A stretch of 7,197 bases of DNA, from assembly GCA_046760705.1 (NCBI GenBank), contig JBHIER010000168.1, forward strand, positions 1 to 7,197, in the 5' to 3' direction. Position numbers and translations under genes: made by a program. The notes under the pieces were generated by a model. It saw only the letters and a list, made by a program, of their open reading frames with translations. It did not search any database and was not told the origin of the DNA. This DNA is from JBHIER01 sp046760705 [NCBI: bacterium]. GTDB taxonomy: Bacteria > JBHIER01 > G020348925. Positions 1-6,838 of the stretch are shown here, piece after piece. How positions within the stretch are numbered: position 1 is the stretch's first letter; each line of letters starts with the position of its first letter.

Positions 1-806
1 GTTCCTCCCAATCGGACGATCGTCTTCTCCTCCAGGGCTCGCAGCAGCTTCGCCTGCACACCGGGGGGGATGTCTCCGATTTCGTCGAGGAAGAGCGTTC
101 CTCCATCAGCCATCTCAAACCTTCCCACCTTGGTTCGAAACGCTCCGGTAAAAGCCCCTTTTTCGTAGCCGAAGAGTTCGCTTTCCAGAAGGTTCTCAGG
201 GAGAGAGGCGCAGTCGATGGTGACCAACGGTTTCTCCTTCCGCGCACTGTTGAAATGGATGGCTTTGGCGATGAGCTCCTTGCCCGTCCCGCTCTCCCCC
301 CGAATGAGCACCGTTGAGTTGCTGGCGGAGACTTTGGCCACCTTTTTGAACACATCCATCATCGCTCCACTCTTGCCAACAATATTCTCAAAGCTGTACG
401 CCCTCTGGACCTGGTCTCGGAGCATGATGTTCTCTCGAAGAAGCTCTTGGCGATTCAGCGCATTTTTGATAATGATCAGCAGCTCATCCACCTCTATCGG
501 TTTCGTGATGTAGTCATACACGCCTTCCTTCATAGCTTCCACTGCAGTCTTCACCGTCCCGAAGGCGGTCACAACGATCGTCACCATATCCTGGCAGATA
601 CCTTTCGCCCTCTTGTACAGTTCCAACCCGTCGATCCCAGGGAGCTTCAAATCTGTGAGGAGAAGATCGTACTGATCCCCTTCGATCTCGCGCAGAGCTG
701 CCTCCCCATCGCCGACAGCCTGAACACTGTATCCCTCATCTGTCAACAAGTGAGCCAGGCCTTCTAAGGTATTCCTGTCGTCTTCAACCAATAATATCCT
801 GGCCAT
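1..806 (-). CDS. NtrC-family sigma-54-dependent response regulator (C-terminus beyond window)
   Basis: Cytoplasmic transcription activator; the first 268 codons are in the window. Residues 1-120 are a receiver domain: acidic pocket E8/D9/D10, phospho-acceptor D52 in [10 protein letters not shown]80 and K102 (TKP) all in the expected places. After a linker (about 120-140), a sigma-54-interaction AAA+ domain begins: Walker A GESGTGKE (170-177), the sigma-54-contacting loop GAFTGA (217-222) and Walker B with LFLDEIGD (238-245). The reading frame leaves the window after RLGG, so the arginine finger and the expected Fis-type helix-turn-helix are not visible. The truncation is only the window edge. 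The ATG at 804-806 has GGAG five bases upstream. It is the probable partner of the kinase encoded just upstream. An intact GAFTGA loop predicts activation of sigma-54 promoters by ATP hydrolysis. Family assignment is secure; target genes are unknown. Confidence 0.96.
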   Translation of the reverse strand, partial: MARILLVEDDRNTLEGLAHLLTDEGYSVQAVGDGEAALREIEGDQYDLLLTDLKLPGIDGLELYKRAKGICQDMVTIVVTAFGTVKTAVEAMKEGVYDYITKPIEVDELLIIIKNALNRQELLRENIMLRDQVQRAYSFENIVGKSGAMMDVFKKVAKVSASNSTVLIRGESGTGKELIAKAIHFNSARKEKPLVTIDCASLPENLLESELFGYEKGAFTGAFRTKVGRFEMADGGTLFLDEIGDIPPGVQAKLLRALEEKTIVRLGG

Positions 807-968
807 CTTCACTCCATTTTTGTGTCTGTCACGCCTGTCATCCCCACCCTCCCTGTCATCTCCGTCCACCCTTGTCATTGCTGCCCCGCATCGAGCGCGG
901 GATAAACTCCTGCAGAGCCTACCTTTTCTGGCACAAATAAGCGCTCTCCTCCCCTCCACACTCGGGCG
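807..968. other. Kinase-regulator intergenic gap
   Basis: These 162 bp separate the kinase stop from the regulator start, while the kinase follows its upstream gene by only 19 bp. On the minus strand the order is a purine-rich stretch, a CCCGC/GCGGG hairpin, the TGACA-containing repeats and then the regulator's ribosome-binding site. I found no convincing internal promoter, no T-tract terminator and no coding frame. The regulator is probably still read from the upstream promoter, and the gap looks like inserted repeat material (inference). Confidence 0.6.
827..901 (-). repeat. Degenerate TGACA tandem repeats with adjacent hairpin
   Basis: On the plus strand TGTCA starts at 827, 836, 854 and 873, spaced 9, 18 and 19 bp. 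Around the last three the longer unit CCTGTCATCyCC...CACCCT recurs (834-851 and 852-870, with a third partial copy). Next to it, 885-901 forms a 5-bp stem CCCGC/GCGGG with a 7-nt loop. Read on the minus strand, a CCCGC..GCGGG stem followed by several rGATGACAGG units resembles small dispersed intergenic repeats common in many Gram-negative genomes. The repeat is seen directly; membership of a dispersed family is inference, since only one locus is visible. Confidence 0.55.
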
Positions 969-2738
969 TCATTGGACAGCCTCCGCAGGGATCGTTACGG
1001 TGAAGGTCGATCCCTTGCCGACTCCACTTTCAACCAGAATTGTTCCGCTATGCTCCTCGACAATCTGCTGGGCTATGGCCAGGCCCAGGCCCGTTCCCCC
1101 CTTTTTCGTGGAGTAATAGAAATCGAATATGGTCTCCATCTCCTCCTTTGGAATCCCCACGCCGGTATCGGTGAAACTGACGGCAACGGATCGTCGGGTT
1201 AAGGGTACTTTCGCTCTGCTCTCCGTCCCTCCAAAGGGTCCGAGTCGGGTAGCGACCTTCAGTTGGCCTCCGGTGGGCATAGCTTCCAGAGCATTGAGGA
1301 CTATATTCAGAAAGACCTGTTTCAATTGATCTCTGTCGGCCCGGCAGGAGTTTACGTTGGGAGAGAAGTCTCGGAGAATGCGGACGCGCTGTTTTTTGGC
1401 CCTCAGCTCCTGGGACAGGAGGACCTCTTCCAGGATCGTATTGACGTCACATCCGGAGAGCTTGAGCTCCCGGGGTCGAGCGATGAGGAGAAAGTTTCGC
1501 ACCAGTGTGTCGAGCCGCTCAATTTCGGAGGCGACAATGTTGAGATACTTCTCCTGCTTCTCAGGGTTTGCTCTCCCCTTTTTCATCAACTCCCTCTTCA
1601 GAATTTGCATGTTGATGGCCATGGAGTTGAGGGGGTTCCGAATTTCGTGGGAGACGATGGAGGCGAATTTGCTCAGAGTTGCCAACCGTTCTGCGCGGCG
1701 GAGTCTTCTCTGATTTTCGAGCAGACTGGCGGCCATGGCGTCAAATTCCATGGCCAGGGCTCCCAGCTCATCGTTGCTCTCAGGTTGGATGCGATGGTCC
1801 AATCTCCCCTGGGAGAAGAGGTGGGCTCCAGAGACGAGCGTGTGTATGGGCCTGGTGATCTTTCGGGTGAAGAGGAGGGCTATCAGGGAGGCCAGGAGAA
1901 TACTGCCCAGAATGAGCAGGACCACATCCATCCTCATTCTGGTGGCCAGAAGGAAGGCCTCCTCTGTCGGCTGTTGGATGATCACCCCCCAGCCCAACAT
2001 CGGCACCGGTGCATATGCACCGATCACCTCCTCCCCATCGAAATCGATGTATATGTGATGGCCCTCCTCTCCGGCCAGAACATCTTTCACCACGTCGAGG
2101 ACTCCGAAGTCCTGCTGAGCGTATACCCGTCTCTTTTCGGCGTGGGCGATCAGAATACCGTTGGCTCCTACCACGTAGGCCCGGCCGCGCTTGGCCCGTT
2201 TCAAGACCTTCTTCTTGGCCTCCAGGACTCCCACCACACTGTTGAATTTCATGATGGGCTCTGAGACGGTGATGACCGGGAGACGGTCATCGGAGATGAA
2301 GACTGGCGAAATGTACTCGCGCCCTTCTGAAGCGTGGATGAACGCGGGGTGCGCAGCTTGTGAGCCATGGAACTGGGCGAAGGCAGTGCTGACCACTTCG
2401 CTTCCCCCTCGATCGAGAACATACAGTTTTTCAAAGATAGCGTTTCGTCTCTTGGCGTTGTTAATGATGATGTCTTGATTCCACCGATCCATGCTGGTCA
2501 TGCTAGGCATGCCGGCCATCTCCCGGAGGATCCCCAGACCATTTTGGACATAGAGACCGATCTCATCGGCAGCTCTCTTGGCCAGGGCCAGGTTGCCCTC
2601 GGCCACGGAGCTCTTTATCGATCTCTGGGCGGTGGTGATCAGGACCCAGCCAACCACCATAATGGGTACGGCCGCTAAGAATATGTGAGACAATAACAGA
2701 CGCGTGATCAATCTGTTTCGCAAAGGAATCCGCCGCAT
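969..2738 (-). CDS. Membrane sensor histidine kinase (Cache-like sensor, HAMP, HisKA, HATPase)
   Basis: A 589-residue inner-membrane kinase, probably phosphorylating the regulator encoded downstream. The order is: membrane helix about 10-36; periplasmic region about 38-268 resembling a double Cache sensor (YVLDRGG, EYISPVF, VITVSEP, AYVVGANGILIAH, PMLGWGVIIQ); second helix about 270-291; HAMP about 292-345 (TRKITRPI); dimerisation domain with phospho-acceptor H364 in SHEIRNPLN; HATPase domain with N box NIVLNALEA (N478, N482), G1 DTGVGIP (524-530), F box FDFYYSTK (538-545) and G2 GGTGLGLA (547-554). All catalytic motifs are intact. The ATG at 2736-2738 has AGGGAGG five bases upstream and lies 19 bp after the binding-protein stop, so the two are co-transcribed. 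The segment joining the two Cache lobes (about 173-186) seems shorter than usual. The ligand is unknown; the neighbouring binding protein suggests indirect sensing (inference). Confidence 0.96.
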   Translation of the reverse strand: MRRIPLRNRLITRLLLSHIFLAAVPIMVVGWVLITTAQRSIKSSVAEGNLALAKRAADEIGLYVQNGLGILREMAGMPSMTSMDRWNQDIIINNAKRRNAIFEKLYVLDRGGSEVVSTAFAQFHGSQAAHPAFIHASEGREYISPVFISDDRLPVITVSEPIMKFNSVVGVLEAKKKVLKRAKRGRAYVVGANGILIAHAEKRRVYAQQDFGVLDVVKDVLAGEEGHHIYIDFDGEEVIGAYAPVPMLGWGVIIQQPTEEAFLLATRMRMDVVLLILGSILLASLIALLFTRKITRPIHTLVSGAHLFSQGRLDHRIQPESNDELGALAMEFDAMAASLLENQRRLRRAERLATLSKFASIVSHEIRNPLNSMAINMQILKRELMKKGRANPEKQEKYLNIVASEIERLDTLVRNFLLIARPRELKLSGCDVNTILEEVLLSQELRAKKQRVRILRDFSPNVNSCRADRDQLKQVFLNIVLNALEAMPTGGQLKVATRLGPFGGTESRAKVPLTRRSVAVSFTDTGVGIPKEEMETIFDFYYSTKKGGTGLGLAIAQQIVEEHSGTILVESGVGKGSTFTVTIPAEAVQ

Positions 2739-2757
2739 CGCCGCCTCCCTGAGCCCA

Positions 2758-4446
2758 TCAATATCTTTGGGCCTCCTCTGGCACGTACCATTCCGTAACC
2801 GGGGTCAATCCACCACCGGGGTGGCGGATGTTTCGAAAGCGCGTGTCCACAGCAGCGTACCAGAGCCATTGGAAAAAGAGAAAGGTACAGGGCTGATCCT
2901 GCCCAGTGAGTAACTGCAGCCGCTGAAAGATGGGTTCGAGCCGATTCGGTTCGCTCACCTCATAGCTCAGGGTGATCAATTTGTCGACCTCGCGGTTGGA
3001 GTAGTACATGACATTGAGCCCCCTTCGGATGTTGGAGGAATGGAACAGTCGGTCGAAATTGTCAGCTTTCGCCTCGAAAGGGAAGCTCATCAGGGCCGCA
3101 TCGTAGTCACCCATTTTGAGCCGGGTGACCATCTCCCTATACTCCTCCGGTTCAGGGATCACATCGACCCCGATCTCCTTCAGATCGAGTTTGATAATCC
3201 TGGCGATTCTCTCAAAGAGGGTCGAACCGCGGGGGAACATGAGGGTGAACCTGAACTGCTGCCCCCGTCTTTCCAAAAGGCCGTCTCTGTCTCTGTCGGA
3301 CCATCCGTCTTGGTGAAGCAGTTCCAGCGCCTCCCGGGGATGAAAGCGATACTTAGGGAGGTTGGGATAATAGGCCCACGAGTCGGCATCCAACGGTCCG
3401 TAGGCCACGTTCCCCTTTCCGGACAGAACCTCATCGAGCAGACCGACCCGATTGATAGCATGGGTCAAGGCCCGGCGGGTCACTCTGCTGGCAAAGAGGC
3501 TCTTGGAGGTGTTATAACAGACACATTCAAAGGCCTTCCGATTCGAAACGAGGGTGACAAGCCGAATGCGAGGGTTCGACCTCCACACATCCCGGGCTGA
3601 GGCTTCGTCCTCTATTCTGGCAAAATCGATCTCTCCGGTGACAAAGGCTGCCTTGAGCAGCTCCTCCGTGGCGTAAAATCGAAGGACAAGGCCATCAAGG
3701 TAGGGCCGACCGCGGTAGTATGAGGGATTGGCCCTCAGAACAATCCTCTCCCTATCGTCCCAACTGGAGAAGATGAAAGGCCCAAGACCGATCGGCTTTG
3801 AACCCAAAATTGTCTCTCGCGTCATCTCATAAGTTCCCCTGTCATAGATCTGTCTGGGAAGAATTTGGAGGGTGGCAAGCTCGGGGAGAAATCTGGGGTA
3901 CGGACCTTTCAATTCAAACCGCACCCTCATGTTCCCGTCTGCTTGGACGTGTTCGATGATGTCAAAATTGTTGTCGTAGAAATATTCTGGATCAGATTTG
4001 ACGCCTCTGTACAGATTGTAGGTGAAGACCACGTCCCCGCTTTGCAGAGGTACGTTATTATGAAAGAGGACCCCATCCCTGAGCTGAAACGTCCAGACCG
4101 ATCTGTCCTCTGTACTCTCCCAGGATTCTGCCAGCCCGGGTGCAACCCTTTCCTCTCGGTCCAGGCGGATCAATCCTTCGCCGTAGATGAGATCTGCGAT
4201 CTCCTTCTCCTGATCGAGTGTATAGAAGATGGGGTTGAGGTTTTTCAGACCGCTCCCAATCTCCCCGATGACGAGCGTATCGCCGTAGCTGGGGACGAGC
4301 TCCTGGCCGAACGTTTTTCCCCACAGAAGGGGGATGCTGGCTATTGTGGCCAACCAGAGAGCGCCGCGTATGCGCCGGCCAAGAGCCTGCCAGCCCATCT
4401 CGCCCCGCGGGAACGTGTCACATTCATGACCACTGTCGCGCCGCAA
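2758..4446 (-). CDS. Family 5 extracellular solute-binding protein (peptide/opine-type), orphan
   Basis: Periplasmic ligand-binding protein of the DppA/OppA-like SBP_bac_5 family; 562 residues from a TTG start, a normal family length. A basic N-region (GRRIRG, 23-28) and hydrophobic core (about 29-42) form a signal peptide, with likely cleavage near TFG/QE (residues 45-49). There is no lipobox cysteine, so it should be free in a diderm periplasm. Family landmarks follow: LNPIFYT (70-76), GLIRLD, APGLAESWE (102-110), WTFQLRDGVLFHN (118-130) and SGDVVFTYN (136-144). The TTG (4444-4446) is preferred because AAGGTGAG lies five bases upstream with an in-frame TGA just before. An ATG at 4396-4398 (546 residues) is the alternative and keeps the signal peptide. 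No permease or ATPase gene follows; a sensor kinase does, 19 bp downstream. Substrate cannot be read from sequence: the family binds peptides, nickel, heme, opines and sugars. Confidence 0.93.
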   Translation of the reverse strand: MRRDSGHECDTFPRGEMGWQALGRRIRGALWLATIASIPLLWGKTFGQELVPSYGDTLVIGEIGSGLKNLNPIFYTLDQEKEIADLIYGEGLIRLDREERVAPGLAESWESTEDRSVWTFQLRDGVLFHNNVPLQSGDVVFTYNLYRGVKSDPEYFYDNNFDIIEHVQADGNMRVRFELKGPYPRFLPELATLQILPRQIYDRGTYEMTRETILGSKPIGLGPFIFSSWDDRERIVLRANPSYYRGRPYLDGLVLRFYATEELLKAAFVTGEIDFARIEDEASARDVWRSNPRIRLVTLVSNRKAFECVCYNTSKSLFASRVTRRALTHAINRVGLLDEVLSGKGNVAYGPLDADSWAYYPNLPKYRFHPREALELLHQDGWSDRDRDGLLERRGQQFRFTLMFPRGSTLFERIARIIKLDLKEIGVDVIPEPEEYREMVTRLKMGDYDAALMSFPFEAKADNFDRLFHSSNIRRGLNVMYYSNREVDKLITLSYEVSEPNRLEPIFQRLQLLTGQDQPCTFLFFQWLWYAAVDTRFRNIRHPGGGLTPVTEWYVPEEAQRY

Positions 4447-4451
4447 CCGTT

Positions 4452-4459
4452 CTCACCTT
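4452..4459 (-). promoter_or_regulatory. Strong ribosome-binding site deciding the TTG start
   Basis: On the minus strand AAGGTGAG, a near-perfect match to the 16S anti-Shine-Dalgarno, lies five bases before the TTG at 4444-4446. The downstream ATG at 4396-4398 has only a weaker GGGGCGAG in front of it. This favours TTG as the initiation codon of the binding protein. Confidence 0.65.
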
Positions 4460-4474
4460 CCGTTAACTGTCGCA

Positions 4475-4492
4475 GGGACACATCCGTATCCC
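4475..4492 (-). other. Hairpin in the 5' leader of the binding-protein operon
   Basis: On the minus-strand RNA, GGGATAC and GTGTCCC pair over 7 bp (one G-U wobble) around a GGAT tetraloop. The element sits in the roughly 95-nt leader, about 15 nt before the ribosome-binding site. There is no following T-tract, so it is not an intrinsic terminator. It could stabilise the mRNA or affect initiation (inference). Confidence 0.45.
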
Positions 4493-4547
4493 AAGCCATA
4501 TAGATTGAGGACCCTCACTGAGCCATAACCCCGTTTTTACAGGTGTA

Positions 4548-4576
4548 ATTGTATTAAAGTATTGCCTTCATGTCAA
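4548..4576 (-). promoter_or_regulatory. Near-consensus sigma-70 promoter for the binding-protein/kinase/regulator operon
   Basis: On the minus strand a perfect -35 TTGACA (4571-4576) is separated by exactly 17 bp from the -10 TACAAT (4548-4553, five of six consensus bases). Transcription should start near 4541, giving a leader of about 95 nt before the TTG start. Such a good match implies housekeeping, fairly strong expression of the sensing operon rather than dependence on its own sigma-54 activator. Confidence 0.8.
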
Positions 4577-4619
4577 GGGAAAAATGGAATTCTGCGGTCG
4601 CGGTCACCAGACTGAGCAA

Positions 4620-4672
4620 GGCCGCATTTTTCACTCAATCGAAACTTTGAGTTTGCTATGGCCGCATTGTTT
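4620..4672 (+). repeat. Direct repeat GGCCGCATT, 40 bp apart
   Basis: GGCCGCATTTTT (4620-4631) recurs as GGCCGCATTGTT (4660-4671), a spacing of 40 bp or close to four helical turns. Both copies lie between the two divergent promoters, and the second runs into the plus-strand -10 region. Two same-face copies are typical of paired activator or repressor sites, but no regulator is identified. Confidence 0.5.
4633..4654. promoter_or_regulatory. Overlapping inverted repeats, candidate operator
   Basis: ACTCAA (4633-4638) and TTGAGT (4647-4652) form a perfect inverted repeat with an 8-bp spacer. Overlapping it, AAACT-TTG-AGTTT (4642-4654) is a second perfect inverted repeat with a 3-bp spacer. They lie between the two direct-repeat copies and just upstream of, or over, the -35 region of the plus-strand promoter, a position suited to a regulator of the symporter operon. 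Short arms in AT-rich DNA can arise by chance. Confidence 0.4.
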
Positions 4673-4679
4673 TTATAAT
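4652..4679 (+). promoter_or_regulatory. Candidate sigma-70 promoter for the symporter operon
   Basis: A perfect -10 TATAAT at 4674-4679 follows a T-run. The -35 is poor: TTTGCT at 4652-4657 with 16-bp spacing, or TTGCTA at 4653-4658 with 15-bp spacing. A good -10 with a weak -35 is typical of activator-dependent promoters, consistent with the repeats just upstream. Transcription would start near 4686, leaving a leader of about 137 nt before the symporter ATG. Confidence 0.5.
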
Positions 4680-4822
4680 ATTAAGAAGAGAGAGGCGACG
4701 ACAGCCTATCGGTGAGGGCTCCGGATGGCCGCTTCGCTCTGGGCTATTCGCGACCACCGATTGGCCGAATGCGAAATGGTGTAGGGGTTTATACCCGTAA
4801 ATGTGGCTTGCAGGACATTGTA
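4680..4822 (+). other. Symporter operon 5' leader with inverted repeats
   Basis: About 140 nt lie between the plus-strand -10 and the symporter start. ATCGGTG (4708-4714) is matched by CACCGAT (4755-4761), a 7-bp stem closing a 40-nt loop, and a small GGGT/ACCC hairpin follows near 4785-4797. It matches no riboswitch class that I recognise. An in-frame GTG at 4712 would make part of this coding, but it has no ribosome-binding site and the added residues are not membrane-protein-like. Confidence 0.35.
4811..4815 (+). promoter_or_regulatory. Ribosome-binding site deciding the symporter start
   Basis: CAGGA ends seven bases before the ATG at 4823-4825. The longer alternative from GTG at 4712 has no purine-rich site upstream. 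The protein starting at 4823 begins directly with the hydrophobic first helix expected for the family. Confidence 0.6.
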
Positions 4823-6406
4823 ATGGCGCTGTTTACATTTCTTGACTGGGTGTGGATGGTTGTCTTCCTGGCCCTGATGATCGGCTGCGGGGTGCTCTTT
4901 TATCGCCTGGGCAGACGTTCGGAGTCCGATTTCTTTTTGGCCGGACGGGGGCTGCCCTGGTGGCTGCCGGCAGCCTCGGTCTATGCCACTCATACTGCCA
5001 CGGACACTCCGATGTGGGTCACCGGGGTGATTTACAGATACGGTCTGCGAGGGATCTGGTACACCTTCTTCTCCGCCTGGTGTGCCATCAGTGCCTTTGT
5101 CTCGACGAGAATTTTCCGACGATCCTTGGCCTACACCCAGGCAGAATGGCAGAGTCTACGGTTCGGCGGCCTGGGCAGCGAGCTGCTCCGAGGGTGGATG
5201 GCCGGCTGGCAGGTCTTCATGAACATGTTTATTTTGGGCTGGGTGGGTATGGCCATGGGCAAGCTGTGCAACTATGCCTTCGGCTGGCCCCTCTGGATTG
5301 GGTTGATGGGGTTCTCCTGCATCTGTGCCATCTATGTTTTAGCTGCCGGATACTGGGGTGTGGTCGTGGCGGATTTTCAGCAGGGGCTCATTGCCCTGGC
5401 GGTCATCATCATCACCTCGGTGTGGGGTATTATTGCCGCAGGTGGGCCGCAAGCAATTGTCTCAAAGCTCGCTCTTATGGGCCAATCGTGGCGGATCAAT
5501 CCCTTCGCCTTCACCGGCCTCTTTGGTGGAGAGTTTCCCTTCGTCTGGTTCATAACAATGATGGTCATTAGTATCATTGGTGGATTCGGCATGGGCACCA
5601 GCATCGACTGGTACGTGGAAGCCCAGCGGATTCAGTCGGCCAAGACAGTGCGGGACGCTTCGTACAGCATCTGGGCGGGCACGGCTCTCGTCCTCATCCG
5701 CAACTCCCTGTGGGCCGTAGCCATTCTCGGATTTTACGTCCTCTTCCCCAGCATCACCTCCCAGGCCGAATACGAACTCGGCTGGTTCAGGATCGGTTTC
5801 GAGTATCTGCCCGTAGGTATGGGCGGTTTCTTTTTCGCCGCCGTGCTGGCCATTCATCTGTCGACGATCTCAACCCATCTCAATTTAGGGGCCATGTACG
5901 CCACTCGCGATCTCTATCACCACTATGTCAATCCGAAAGCTTCGGAGAAGACCCTCGTCTGGGTGGGACGGATAGCTACGGTCATTCTCCTTTTAGGGTC
6001 TTTTCTCTACGGTCTGATGATGGAGGAGATCACCAAGTGGCTCATCTTTGCGTTGTGGATCATGGCTGCCGGGGTGTGGCTGCCCAATATTTTGCAGGTG
6101 GTGTGGTGGCGCTTCAATGCCTGGGGATATCTCTCTTCCTGGATCGCCAATTTAGGCCTCAGTTGGCTGGTGGTATGGATCCTTCCGGCCTTCGGTCTCA
6201 TTCCCGATTTACCGGATTACCTCCAATTCTGGTCGTTGATGGTGCTGGGTGCTCTGATCTACGTGCCCATTACGTTCCTGACCCGTCCGGAGGAGATGGA
6301 CCATCTGGTAAAGTATTACGTCATGTCCCGTCCCATCGGCTGGTGGGGGCCGGTGCGGAGGGAGACTGAAATGAGAGGACTTTTACACAGTGAGAGGAGT
6401 ACCTGA
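4823..6406 (+). CDS. Sodium:solute symporter (SSS family)
   Basis: Inner-membrane secondary transporter predicted to couple Na+ entry to solute uptake; 527 residues with about 13 hydrophobic helices, as in PutP-like members. The N-terminus has the family hallmark SDFFLAGRGLPWW (35-47), then ATHTATDTPMWVTG (55-68), whose D61 aligns by eye with PutP D55. Helix 9 carries LSTISTHLN; S347/T348 correspond to the Na+-binding S340/T341 of PutP, followed by the conserved RDLY. These residues argue for real Na+ transport. The C-terminus ends with RPIGWWGPV (503-511), a motif I associate with a large SSS subgroup. Substrate cannot be read from sequence. H57 and H345 sit beside the ion site where other residues are usual. 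It heads a four-gene operon, its TGA overlapping the next ATG. No His-kinase domain is attached, so it is a transporter and not a CbrA-like sensor. Confidence 0.94.
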   Translation: MALFTFLDWVWMVVFLALMIGCGVLFYRLGRRSESDFFLAGRGLPWWLPAASVYATHTATDTPMWVTGVIYRYGLRGIWYTFFSAWCAISAFVSTRIFRRSLAYTQAEWQSLRFGGLGSELLRGWMAGWQVFMNMFILGWVGMAMGKLCNYAFGWPLWIGLMGFSCICAIYVLAAGYWGVVVADFQQGLIALAVIIITSVWGIIAAGGPQAIVSKLALMGQSWRINPFAFTGLFGGEFPFVWFITMMVISIIGGFGMGTSIDWYVEAQRIQSAKTVRDASYSIWAGTALVLIRNSLWAVAILGFYVLFPSITSQAEYELGWFRIGFEYLPVGMGGFFFAAVLAIHLSTISTHLNLGAMYATRDLYHHYVNPKASEKTLVWVGRIATVILLLGSFLYGLMMEEITKWLIFALWIMAAGVWLPNILQVVWWRFNAWGYLSSWIANLGLSWLVVWILPAFGLIPDLPDYLQFWSLMVLGALIYVPITFLTRPEEMDHLVKYYVMSRPIGWWGPVRRETEMRGLLHSERST

Positions 6407-6696
6407 TGACCTGGATACGCCGTCAATGGACGCCTGAAGAGGCAGACGAATGGAAGAGGGAGGATTGGATGGCCATCGTCCTTTCCCCTTTAGCCTACAT
6501 CGCTTTGACCATTGGAGTGGCGCTGTCCCTCCTCATGCTCACCATCGGTTTCATCGTCTTGGGCTTGGGTATTGGACTCACTCTGGTTCTCTTTTTTGTC
6601 ATCGACCCAAAACTGAAGGCCATCTCAACCGAGTATGAGAAGAAGCAGAAGGAGTATTTAGAGAGCCTCGAGAGAATAGAACGGTGGGAGGAGTGA
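6406..6696 (+). CDS. Small two-helix membrane protein, probable symporter accessory subunit
   Basis: A 96-residue protein: a charged, Trp-rich N-terminus (TPEEADEWKREDW, 9-21), two hydrophobic helices (about 22-44 and 46-66), then the DPKLKAIS segment and a charged, probably coiled-coil tail (70-95, rich in E, K and R). Both ends should face the cytoplasm. The ATG overlaps the symporter stop (TGATG), and GAGGAG lies six bases upstream, so the two are translationally coupled. I recall similar short proteins beside SSS transporters in diverse bacteria but cannot name a family. By context it may stabilise or regulate the symporter, as the small subunits of other SSS-type transporters are thought to do (inference). 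The frame, hydrophobicity and coupling make it a real gene; the function is unproven. Confidence 0.85.
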   Translation: MTWIRRQWTPEEADEWKREDWMAIVLSPLAYIALTIGVALSLLMLTIGFIVLGLGIGLTLVLFFVIDPKLKAISTEYEKKQKEYLESLERIERWEE

Positions 6697-6697
6697 A

Positions 6698-6838
6698 ATG
6701 AGCGGAGGGCTGACAGTTGCTATCGGTATGTCCATCGCTTATGCCGCCTCGTTTCTGGGCATGTTCCTGGCTTACTTCTCCTATAAAAAGCACAAAAAGG
6801 GAAGAGCGGATCGATTGAAAGGAAAGGAACAGGAATGA
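6698..6838 (+). CDS. 46-residue single-helix membrane protein
   Basis: This short gene starts one base after the preceding stop, with GGGAGGAG four bases before the ATG, a strong ribosome-binding site. The protein is MSGGLTVAIGMSIAYAASFL followed by a few more hydrophobic residues: one membrane helix (about 4-28). A very basic tail follows (YKKHKKGRADRLKGKEQE, 29-46), predicting an external N-terminus and cytoplasmic C-terminus. Size, topology and position resemble the tiny accessory proteins encoded beside some SSS symporters. Its length alone would make it easy to overlook; placement, ribosome-binding site and sensible membrane topology support it. Specific function unknown. Confidence 0.75.
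   Translation: MSGGLTVAIGMSIAYAASFLGMFLAYFSYKKHKKGRADRLKGKEQE

Noticed and set aside
1263-2264. Long plus-strand open frame (333 codons) antisense to the kinase
   Set aside because: It lies wholly opposite a kinase with every catalytic motif intact, has no recognisable domain and reads as an antisense shadow.
3865-4503. Plus-strand open frame (212 codons) antisense to the binding-protein N-terminus and leader
   Set aside because: The composition has no domain features and it opposes a well-supported gene and its ribosome-binding site.
4714-4731. Possible sigma-54 promoter (GG-N10-GC) before the symporter
   Set aside because: Only the GG and GC dinucleotides fit; the surrounding bases match the TGGCAC-N5-TTGC consensus poorly. 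The GGCCGCATT copies also lack GC at the -12 position.
4712-4822. 37-residue N-terminal extension of the symporter from GTG
   Set aside because: There is no ribosome-binding site, the extra residues are polar and not typical of the family, and a better-supported ATG with CAGGA exists at 4823.
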